64,000 bases of DNA from Zygnema cylindricum (Eukaryota; Streptophyta; Zygnematophyceae; Zygnematales; Zygnemataceae): NCBI GenBank assembly GCA_037447655.1, contig JBBHKE010002466.1, positions 201,698 through 265,697 of the forward strand. Reading direction: 5' to 3'. The notes under the pieces are model-generated. The model worked only from the letters and a program-made list of their open reading frames with translations, made no database searches and was not told the DNA's origin. This document shows positions 33,901 to 42,950 of the stretch, piece by piece (position 1 is the first letter of the stretch; each line of letters begins with the position of its first letter). The position numbers were made by a program, and so were the translations under genes.

Positions 33901-35000
33901 GGCGGAAAACATGGAAGTGCATCAGATGGACATCAAGACAGCCTTTTTGCATGGAGAATTGGAAGAGGAGATCTTCATGCGACAACCCGAAGGTTTTGTG
34001 GAGGAAGGAGAGGAGAGTAAGGTATGCCGGCTGATTAAATCTCTTTATGGTTTGAAACAGGCACCTCGACAATGGAATAAGAAGCTTGATGAGTTTCTTA
34101 CCGGTCTGGGATATATTCGGATCAGCTCAGATCACTCAATCTATGTTTTCGAAGATGAGGAAGGTTTAATATTTATCGCAATTTATGTTGATGATTTGCT
34201 TGTTTTAAGTAAATCAATGGAAAAAAATTAACAAACTGAAAACCGATCTTAAGGGGAGATTCGAAATGAAGGATATGGGAGAAGCAAGATATATTTTGGG
34301 AATTCAAGTAGAGAGAGACCGAAAAAGGAAAATTATAAGACTGACTCAAAAGGAAGCAATAGGGAACATGCTTGAAAAATTTCAAATGGATAAAGCTAAT
34401 AGTTGTACAACTCCAATGGAGTTGAAGAAGGGAAGTGAGGGGAGTGAGGAAGGAGTCATAGTCTTAGACGAGGAATTATCTCCTGATGAGCAGAAGTTCA
34501 TGCAGACTATTCCTTACAGGCAAGTAGTGGGAAGTCTAATCTATTTTATGAATTGTACCCGGCCGGATTTAGCTGCAGCTGTAGGAGTGCTGAGTAGAAG
34601 TCTAAATGCTCCCACTAAGAAGGATTGGGAGGCAGCTAAGAGAGTCCTTAGATATTTGATCGGAACTAGGGATCTATGGTTGCATTTGGGTGGGGAGAAT
34701 ACTGACATCACTACTTGGAGTGATGCCAGTTATGGTGATGCTCCGATGAGGAGATGCACTTCTAGATATGTATTATATGTGGGTGATGGGGCTTGCTGTT
34801 GGAGTAGCAAACAGCAAAAGGTTATTGCTTAGTCCACCATGGAGGCTGAGTATATGGCCTCTTGCTCTGCTGTAAAAGAATTGATGTGGGTCAAGTCTTT
34901 GCTTGGTGAGCTTGGTTACCTTAAGAGTGGTGTGCAGAAAATATTTTGTGATAATCAGGCAGCAATCGCTATTTCCGCCAATCCTAAACATCATTTTAAT
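30929..35000 (+). pseudogene. Decayed Ty1/copia retrotransposon, gag to RNase H, sense
   Basis: In order: gag (30990-31510, DLWMALIEMY, LPNEFENIVNRVQDL); zinc knuckle CHFCKKPGHYMAEC at about 31727-31770; protease DSGAS near 31994; pre-integrase MMWHKRLGHVNLNKLREM near 32378; integrase with HTDVWGP, SDNGGEYTS and EQNGVAERLNRTL; RT with KWVFKLKLNPDN and AIYVDDLLVLSK near 34183; RNase H with STMEAEYMA and CDNQAAIAIS. Inactivating changes: a break between gag and the knuckle (about 31549), TGA at 32650, TAG at 33702, a deletion/frameshift near 33815, a stop at 34228 and TAG at 34830. No own LTR was recognised at the 5' side; it starts abruptly beside the TRIM array. The same family is at 11.9-14.3 kb. 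Confidence 0.9.
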
Positions 35001-35931
35001 ACCATTAGTTTCTACACTCCCCTTATTTTCTAGTCAATCTTTAATTTCAGACCACACTTCTCCCTGCAGAAAATTAGCTTAGGGGAAGGCACAGGTTTTG
35101 TCATCATATCTGCTACCATCTCACTATCTGGTCTGTACTCTAAACTGCTTATTTTGTTTTCTACTTTCTCTCTAACAAAGCTGAGTCTGATGTCCATGTG
35201 TTACTCTGAGACCTCCATTGGCCCTCAGAGTATGCAGATCCAAAAGAAGCTAATCTAGATAGTGCCGACTCCAAGTTAATATAAACCCAAGTGACTGACC
35301 CCTTGACAGTCACAATCCCAATATAGATTCACCCCTGTGAAATAACACTTTCTGTGTGCTCAGTTTCACCACAGAATGCAAAGTTAGAATATGAGATTTG
35401 GACACATTCACCCACTTTGACTTTCCCTTAGAAATGCAGCCATCCTAGCAGACAAAAACTCTGACCGCCGACACCTTTGTGTAGCGTGGACTCCCCTGAG
35501 TCCGCAGCAAAAAGAATCATTGAAAATGGTCAAGTAAATTGATAGTTATGGCTGGCCAAAGTTTGCCATTTATACAGGGTGCTCTATGGGAGAGGCAGCT
35601 GCCTACCCAAAATTTTCTAAGTCCTATTCCCTCTCTAAAACTCTATCTACTGAAATACGGCACCAATCAAATTACTGTGTCGTATAGAAAAGTACAGGTG
35701 CCGGTGTACTTTATGTACGGCCATTCTACTACATGGCCAAAATGTCGACACGTGTCAAATCAGGATTAGTTCCTGTAATCTCCGGAATTCCCGTAGTCCA
35801 ATGTTATCACGCCACGTGTCATCTGTCGTGGCAAATACCGTAAAACGCCAAAAATGCCTTTTCCGTGATCGCGGCGCCTATTGTGGCCGTCCGATCAAAA
35901 ACGGCTATAATCCTAGCCGCTGAAATTCGAC

Positions 35932-36024
35932 GCGCGGTATTTGTTTCGATATCGAAACAAATGCGCGGTATTTGTTTCGATATCGAAACAAATGCGCGGT
36001 ATTTGTTTCGCTATCGAAACAAAT
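35932..36024. repeat. Three tandem 31-bp units, each holding a 22-bp palindrome, inside the copia LTR
   Basis: Unit GCGCGGTATTTGTTTCG + ATATCGAAACAAAT, starting at 35932, 35963 and 35994. TTTGTTTCGATATCGAAACA(AA) is its own reverse complement in the first two; the third has one change (GCTATC). The same repeat was not noticed in the other LTR at 11032. Confidence 0.9.
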
Positions 36025-36205
36025 GCGCGGTATCCGTTCTGTCCCCATACCGTACTTCGTACTAAATCAAACTGTATCTATGTACTAAGTATCTATTAGC
36101 CGTTAAACGGATTAATCTATATATGACGATTTATGTATTTATCAAACCCTATATATCGTAATATCTGTTCTAGACATAACGGCTAGAGCGAACGGCTAAA
36201 GCGGA

Positions 36206-36248
36206 TTGACGGACGGCACGTACCAGGATCAATTCCTGGGTCCGTCAA
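36206..36248 (+). other. tRNA acceptor/T-arm-like hairpin in the copia LTR
   Basis: A 9-bp stem TTGACGGAC/GTCCGTCAA encloses ACCAGG ATCAATT CCTGGGT, which looks like a T-arm plus acceptor stem with D and anticodon arms missing. The related LTR at 11032 has a diverged equivalent near 11752-11785 (AGGTCTAGGATCAAATCTTGG). Function unknown. Confidence 0.45.
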
Positions 36249-36440
36249 CTAACTTTTGGTAAGTCTACCTAATTTACCCCCTGTCTTCTCTAGAGAGCCT
36301 AGGCAACCATGGCTCTAGCTCCCTATCCAGCCTTCAGTGACTGTAACAAATGTGGGGGCTTGGAGAGGGGAGTTAGAGGCAGACCGCCTCAGCTCTTTTT
36401 CTATCCTAATACAGACCTAGAAAATACTCAAATATCAACA

Positions 36441-37059
36441 CGACACAACTTTGGCGGCAGCAGGGGAGGGTCGCACAGTGCTCAGGTGACCGCACGTGCG
36501 AGAGCCAAGTGACGTTGGGAAGAATACAAAAAACCCGCGAAGAAAAAAAAAACTGCAAGGGCGTAAAGGATTATTTTTCCATTCATGGCGGCCCAATAGG
36601 AGAGGCAAACGCAATGGCATGCTCATGGCTGTAAAAACTCTACGTCTACGATGTCACAAGAAGACGAGAGACAAACCAAATTACGATGCATTTGTGCGAC
36701 GCTTCGAAAAGTTTAGAAAAATACGGTGCGACAAAACAAATATGTACACGTTGACAGCCGTCACGGGCGTTGTGGACGTACACAATCGTCACAAACTTAA
36801 GTTCCCAGTTTCGAGAGAATACATAGAGACACTTGAAATCCGGGTCCGCCGGATCCGCGCTAAAATACAAAGTAAGTACGCTAAGCTACAACTACATGGG
36901 GCCGCAACCTTACTCGAACCCACAAATCCACACGGCCTCTTTAAGGCGAAAGTTACAAGTATCAGTCATTGTACCACATAAATATTTTGTCGGCGAGGAT
37001 TTTCGGCTGGATTTTGGTGGAGACACGTGGCTTGTGCACCTGTGAAATTTAAGGTGGTA
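36441..37059. other. Mostly unassigned; contains a partial GGGGACA-type TIR-element end
   Basis: At about 36815-36905 there is a diverged right end of the element in the 25.5-27.8 kb array (CCGGGTCCGCCGGATCCGC, GTAAGTACGCTAAGC, ACATGGGGCCGCAACC). Nothing else is supported. Confidence 0.5.
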
Positions 37060-37543
37060 CACCGTGAATCGCTATTAGCGTAATAAAAAATATAGCGTAA
37101 TGAAATAATTAGCGTACTTTACGGTAAATTGTGTTTTTTCGGGTACACCATGATACTAATTTATCATGTACTCTAATTTGTAAACTGCTTTGTAAAAATT
37201 TTCGGCACATAAGATGTCCACACTAAAACATGTAGATGTACGAATTTGTTCAAATCGTACGCTGTCGCGTTTTTTTGACATCTGCGTATGCCGGAAAATA
37301 TTTACGCAATTACATATTATTATATTTTCTGTACTTTTTAATTCAAAAATGTACGAAATAGTACATATATGGCAGTTCGTACACCACACTATTTAAAAGG
37401 GCACTAAATTACACTTATGAACCGCATTGAGCGGGGTACCTCAAATAACGTGCAAAAACATTTAGCGTACTTTATTATATTTGAGAATTTGCCCCAAAAA
37501 AAGGGGTACCCCAATTAGCGTCATGTACACGCGATTCACGGTG
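37060..37543. mobile_element. Tc1/mariner-like MITE, 484 bp
   Basis: CACCGTGAATCGCTATTAGCG...GCGATTCACGGTG with TA on both sides. It is an inverted near-copy of 28154-28643. Non-coding. Confidence 0.8.
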
Positions 37544-37735
37544 TAGTGTCTTTACCATCCACGTGATAGTACAGATAACAGGACGACATGGTGCGGAAAG
37601 GTACGGATTTCTATAAACAACCTTCACTTTTCTTCTGATGGAGCTTCACCCTTGAAATTGGAAACATGATGGCACACGTCAAGAAAAAAAAACACATTCA
37701 ACATAAATCAAGGCCAACGGTAAAAAACGTAATTG

Positions 37736-37817
37736 TGACAGCTGTGGGATTTGAACCCACGCCCCTCACGAGACTGGAGCCTAAATCCAGCGCCTTAGAC
37801 CACTCGGCCAAACTGTC
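37736..37817 (-). tRNA. tRNA-Leu (anticodon UAG)
   Basis: An 82-nt class II tRNA gene without intron. Acceptor GACAGTT/AGCTGTC with A73, D-arm with TTTGGCCGAGTGGTCTAAGG, anticodon stem CTGGA/TCCAG around TTTAGGC (anticodon TAG, T33 present), a long variable arm typical of Leu, and T-arm GTGGG TTCAAAT CCCAC. A/B boxes are canonical. A T6 terminator follows about 8-14 nt after the 3' end (37722-37727). Probably functional; it reads CUA and possibly other CUN codons. Confidence 0.95.
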
Positions 37818-37897
37818 AGATGGAGTCCATATAAACTGTCAAAACAATAAATAATTGTAATATTACCGTTAACCTCCAAATTAATAAATACTTACTA

Positions 37898-38096
37898 CAC
37901 CGTCGAGCGTATTTAGCGTGTTGAACACTAATTCGGCGCCCCTATATTTTGACCCTTTAACCTTAAATAGAATAAATGACGCTATTTAAAGACGTGGACC
38001 ATAATTTGCCACGTCTCCTGGCACTGAATTAGAATTAATGACGCTAATTTTTTCTTTACTCTAATAATTTCTACACGCTAAATGCGATCGACGGTG
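37898..38096. mobile_element. Tc1/mariner-like MITE, 199 bp
   Basis: The ends CACCGTCGAGCGTATTTAGCG and CGCTAAATGCGATCGACGGTG are inverted repeats with TA on both sides. Internal blocks match the MITE at 23263-24227. Confidence 0.8.
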
Positions 38097-38099
38097 TAG

Positions 38100-39470
38100 T
38101 AACCGGAAATTTGACCCTTATAAATTAGACCTATGTATGGTTTTTGACATTTTTATAGAACAAAGTGTAAATTTTATACGAACTCGTTTTCATTCAACAT
38201 TCTCATATATATACATTTTGGTAATTGATATTTGCTTGCGTCAAATTTTGGTTTGACGCAAGCGCCTACCTCATCCACTATAGAGTAGAACGTATGTGGT
38301 ACAAATATGGCTTCGCAGCTAACCGCCTAGACAAGCCTTGACCGTAGATCAAAAGTGCGGTTAGTTCGCATTTAACATATACATCTAAGCACTAACCTAG
38401 GGTTGTTTGAGAGCCCCCATATAATATGCTTTTCAAAATTGTAGAAGTCAAAATTTTGGCTTGAAAAGTATATCTAAAATTAGAGTGGAAAATCTGATTT
38501 TATCGGCTAGTTTTTTTTACAATATGACATGAATTTTGGGGGTAAATTTGCATTTAAAAAAAAAAAAATTGGACTGACACATCGAAAGATAGGCAAATAG
38601 TGTGACTTATGACTCTTAAGTACAGTACCATACCGTACTGGTAATAGTACATGGTAATTGGCATGCAAGTACATGGTACGCAAATGAAAATTTTACATTA
38701 AAACTGGTCGGCATTAAAAATGTTTGACGATTTTTAAAATCCGATCTTGACCAATAGAAACGTATAACTACAGTACCGTAACGTGATTTTTTTATTTTTC
38801 ATTGCAAACGCTCGTTTCGTACGAATCTCTGTAACCATGTTGGTGGGAACAAGTTTTTTTTTATGTAAAACCGTACGGGATTTAATTCTAGTAATTGTGA
38901 CAAGAACTTTTAAAAGGAACTTGATGTAGAAGTGTAATGGTTTTCAATTTTTTATTTTCGTACGTATTTTTCGTATGAAGGCCAAAAACAAAAAGGTTAG
39001 GAGTATAACTGAAATGGAATACTATTAATAACAACATGATGGGAATTAGTTCTAGCTATCTTTCTTAGGAGTTTTTATGGGTCCATTTTATTGTGTGGGC
39101 CATCAAATGTGCAAACCATAAATTTGGTGAATAAATGGTGAAAGATGTCAAAATTTCTATAATTAATTTTGCTATGTTAAATGAATACCAGATTATACTT
39201 AATCTTATACTATAGAGTTTTTCATGTTGAAGGTCAAAAACTGCCGCATGTCAATGTCATCATTTGCATCGCATACTACGGTAAAAAATAATATTACAAA
39301 ATAGCATTGAGAAAATAACACTGAAAAATAGTGATGAAATTTAGCAAGGAAAAATACTAGGGGGAAAATACTTCAAAAACAACACTCAAAAAAAAAAAAA
39401 AAATGTACTATAAAACAGCAAATAACTAAAACATTGAAATTCAGTACCCAAAAATAATGCTGCATTTAAA
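38100..39470. other. AT-rich intergenic sequence
   Basis: No ORF, repeat boundary or RNA was recognised. It includes several GTAC/CCGTACGG words near 38625-38700. Confidence 0.4.
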
Positions 39471-39480
39471 AACAAAACTG

Positions 39481-39599
39481 ATATCCTCTCCCTCTCCCTC
39501 TCCCCCTCCCTCTCGCTGGCCCTCTCTCTTCTCCCTCTCCCGCCCTCTTGTCCTCTCCCTCCCTCTTTCTCCCTCTCCCTCGCCCTCCCCCTCCCGCTC

Positions 39600-39669
<70 letters not shown>

Positions 39670-39690
39670 CCTCACCCTCTCCCTCAGGAT
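39481..39690. repeat. CCCTCT / CT microsatellite
   Basis: CCCTCT-type repeats pass into an uninterrupted (CT)n of about 30 units at 39604-39662, then CCCTCAC repeats. The open frames on both strands are compositional. Confidence 0.95.
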
Positions 39691-40600
39691 TTCTATATTA
39701 TTTAAGTAAAAACACCACACACAACCAAAAAAAAAATGGGGAAAAGAGACAAAATAATTGAGGTGAATTTCACAAGCAAAAGAAAATTTGTCAACAATTA
39801 TTTCATTGGATTACAATATCATTCATTAAAATCTGTTGTTTTAATAAAAAAACAATATTTACAAGTTTTTTCTGTCTTTCCTATTTAAAGCTATAAAAGA
39901 AAGAGGACAAAACACTATCTCAATCCTGGTGTTTTTTTTTCCCATTTCTTCCCTTCTCTAATGGACAGCCAGTCAGCTTTTTCTCTGACTGTTTTCCTCT
40001 CTTCTTCTAAAACACCTTTAAAATATGCTTTTAAATACTATATTTAAATGTGACATTTACAATACAGAATTAAGATGTTAATTCGTAAACTTTCAAAAGC
40101 TGACAAAAAATCCAAAACTTTACGTCATTTACAGAAAACCCAAAAAATAAAATAAAACTATCTATAGTAAAAGACAAAAAGAAAACCTCGAAAGGCTACG
40201 AGAAGCGGCCACGAAGCTTCCAAGAAATTGCTGCCATATAACTTTCTATTTTTTTTCTATTGAAGATGCTGACTGAAGTCAAGCAGGTGGAAGAAAAAAC
40301 TTCTATTACAGCTAGCTTTTCAATAGAAATTTAAATTTCCGACTGAAAAGAGGCTCAAAAAACAAAAAAGTAAAAACAGTTTTATAAACACTGTTTACTG
40401 TACAATAACTGTCGTAATGGATTTTTAATCTCTTTCTCTATATCTTCTGCTTCTTTAAATTCTTAAAGCATAAAATATAAACAAAGAGCTTTTTTTTTCA
40501 TTCTTTCTTTTTTTCTAACCCTTGACCAAAAAGGATCTCCTTTTGTTAAAACATATTAAAAAAAAAAAAAATGGATGATAAAATGACGCAGTATGATCTG
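39691..40600. other. AT-rich intergenic sequence
   Basis: Homopolymer-rich, without recognisable gene or element. Confidence 0.4.
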
Positions 40601-40928
40601 CAAGAATTTTCCTCTAAAAAGCTTTCTGTCTCTCTCTTCTCTCCTTTCCCCCACTTTCCACTTTCCACTTTTTTCCCTCCTTCCTCCTTCCGTCTCCCTC
40701 CTCTCCCCTTTACTTCCTTACCTCCCCGATTCCTTTCTCCTTTCCCCTCCTCCCTCCCTTCCTTCCCCTTTTCCACTTTTCCCTCCTTCCGTCTCCCATT
40801 ATTTCTTTGCTCCTATCCCCTCCTTTTCTCGTCCTCCTCCTCCTCCCACTCCTCATCTTCCTGTTTGAAACTTATCCAGTAACCCGAATTCGTAATTCTT
40901 ACTTATCTCCTCCTCATCTCTCTCTCTC

Positions 40929-42248
40929 TCATTCTTCCTCTTTCTCCTGGTCCCCTCCCTCGTTCTTCCATCCTTCTCTCCCTCCTTCTTCCACGTCACC
41001 CTCTCTCTCCCTCCTCCTCCTCCTCCTCCCTCTCCCTCTCTCCTTCTTCCTCCTTCTCCTCCTCCTCCTCCTCCATCCTCCATTTACATTATCAGCAAAT
41101 ACGTATTTCTTACTTACCTCCTCCTTCTCCCTCTCTCTCCTCTTGGAATCCTTCTCTCCCAGAAGAGCCAAAACCAACCAAAGCATCTCTCTGCTTACCC
41201 CCACCGAACCAATCACTACCACCGGATCGAGATCGGCATCTATGGCGTGATATCTCTCTCTCTTCTCCCCACCTCCCACTTCCTTTTCCTCCCTCTCCCC
41301 CTCGCCTTTTCCCACTTCCTCACTCTCCACCTCTACCGCTAACTCTCCCTCTCTTCTCTCTTCTTCCACATTTATGATAAAGTCTTTCCCACCATTGGAC
41401 CCATTAAGTTTTTTTGAATCTTCCATGTATGCTTCCGACAAAAGTACTGATTCCGTACCTCTCTCTCTCTCTCTTTCCTTCTCCCTCTCCCTCTTTTTAT
41501 CCTTCTCTTCCTCTTCTCCTCTCGACCATACAAAAGCAGCGTCGGCCACAGCCAATACGGCGCCTTTCACAGAAGAAAGCGGCAATGCTCTCCCTCTCCT
41601 CCCCTTCTCCACCTCTCTCTCTCTCTCCCTCTCTTCTCCCTCCCAAGAAGCTTCCCTAATAGGACAAAGTGCTTTTGCTGGTCCCGCCTCAAAAAGGAGT
41701 CTTAAAATACGCCCCTTTATACGCCTCGCCTCCATCTCTGTCATTCCCTCTATCCCTCTCCCCCCCTTTTCTCCCCTTTCTTTCTCTCCCCTCTCCCCTC
41801 TCCTTCTCTCTACTGGAAGATGACCCATTTGCCCATTTAACTTTATTTGTCGTTTTCGATCCACTTTTAAAAAAAACGCAATAATTTTTTCTAGAGAGAC
41901 TTCTCTCGGTTTTACGACAGCTGGCGTTTTCCTATTGGCTGAAAAGCTGCCAGCTGTACGGATTCCTTTAGACAGGATCCGGGCCCATCGGATCCGACGC
42001 GCAAATTTGTCTTCTTGTGGGGGAAATTCACTTTTTTCCCGAGATTTTTTGTCTTTTCTGTTGCTAAAGGACAACGATGTGTTGCTTCGGGATTTCGAGG
42101 GGAAAAGTTTGGCGGTTTCGGAATTGTCTTTTTCTGTGACAGGTGTCACGCGGAGAAGGAAGCCTGCGAGCAGGAAAGCGATGGAGAGACCGCATCCGAC
42201 CAATAGGGAGGCGATTTGCCACGAGGGAAAAATTTGAAGCTCTAACAT
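40929..42248 (-). CDS. Doubtful long purine-rich ORF with N-terminal hydrophobic segment
   Basis: From ATG at 42248 the minus strand stays open for about 440 codons. The first ~145 residues are of normal complexity: MLELQIFPSWQIASLLVGCG, then a hydrophobic stretch (SIAFLLAGFLL) that could be a signal anchor, then a basic Ser/Lys/Arg region. After that it alternates Glu/Arg/Gly low-complexity runs with more ordinary islands (RRIKGRILRLLFEAGPAKAL; SVKGAVLAVADAAFVWS; DADLDPVVVIGSVGVSREML). GA-rich DNA rarely contains stops, so length alone proves little. A real gene would probably be spliced. I do not recognise a family. Confidence 0.25.
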   Translation of the reverse strand: MLELQIFPSWQIASLLVGCGLSIAFLLAGFLLRVTPVTEKDNSETAKLFPSKSRSNTSLSFSNRKDKKSREKSEFPPQEDKFARRIRWARILSKGIRTAGSFSANRKTPAVVKPREVSLEKIIAFFLKVDRKRQIKLNGQMGHLPVERRRGERGEKERGEKGGRGIEGMTEMEARRIKGRILRLLFEAGPAKALCPIREASWEGEEREREREVEKGRRGRALPLSSVKGAVLAVADAAFVWSRGEEEEKDKKREREKERERERGTESVLLSEAYMEDSKKLNGSNGGKDFIINVEEERREGELAVEVESEEVGKGEGEREEKEVGGGEKRERYHAIDADLDPVVVIGSVGVSREMLWLVLALLGEKDSKRREREKEEVSKKYVFADNVNGGWRRRRRRRRKKERGRGRRRRRREREGDVEEGGREGWKNEGGDQEKEEE

Positions 42249-42385
42249 AGTGCCACGTGGCAATTAGTGTTCAATCCAATTTCTCCCGCTTTAGCAGTTA
42301 GCTCTCCTTCCTTTGCCCAGCATCTTTTCCTTTTACCGCTCTTCCACCTCTCTTCAATATTTCGTTCTCTCGCTCTCCCTCTCTC

Positions 42386-42416
<31 letters not shown>

Positions 42417-42950
42417 CCCTCTCTCGCTCTATTCAACGAGCAAACATTCCCCAAGCTTCGAAGATTTTTAAACTGTAGCGCCAAACTGGCAATTTTGAAC
42501 TTCGCTGAACGAAACGAAACTCTTGGAACGCGAATTTTTGAAGTGTCACACAAACTCTTGGAACGCGAATTTTTGAAGTGTCACATATGCCACGCGTCAG
42601 TTTTCAAAACGGCCTTTTTTTTCCAGCCAATTGGAGCAGTTGAGAGACGTCCAGGTTTCAAAGTTTTGGAACCTTCACGCCGTACCAATCAGAACTCCGC
42701 AAAACGTGTCCGGAACAGCTGAAAACATGATGACGTGGCGACATTTAAGTCGACGACAGGGAGACTCCGGTCGTTCGCGGTCTGAAAAGTGTCATACTGC
42801 GTCGCGGCATTCGTGCGGCGAAACGGGATTGGTCTTTTTTTTGCTTGACCGAGCATTGTAATCGTCTAATTGGCCTGGTTTGAAAGTTATTTTGTTTTCA
42901 AAGCGCGTATAAAGGTATATCAAACAAAATGTTACCTCTATTGAACGACA
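42249..42950 (+). promoter_or_regulatory. Promoter-like segment with G-box, CCAAT boxes and TATA
   Basis: It contains GCCACGTGGC (42251-42260), several CCAAT/ATTGG words (42605-42860), a direct duplication of 32 bp (42519 and 42554, period 35), and GCGTATAAAGG near 42905. The arrangement points to rightward transcription from about 42935, or leftward transcription of the ORF at 42248. The only frame downstream of the TATA is 23 codons, so the product is unknown. Confidence 0.3.

Larger units (their letters stand above)
35001..36440 (-). mobile_element. Antisense copia deletion derivative: 5' LTR plus 3' stub of pol and polypurine tract
   Basis: The LTR is 35202-36440 (TGTTACTCTGAGACC...ATATCAACA on plus). 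It joins directly to the antisense pol end (minus: HMDIRLSFVREKV... to the tract AAAATAAGGGGAG near 35016-35030). The primer site, gag and most of pol are missing. The left side meets the sense copia at about 35000, so a sense and an antisense copy of the same family are fused back to back there. Confidence 0.65.

Noticed and set aside
35932-36024. Possible CRISPR-like array
   Set aside because: Three directly abutting 31-bp units without spacers, in a eukaryotic LTR.
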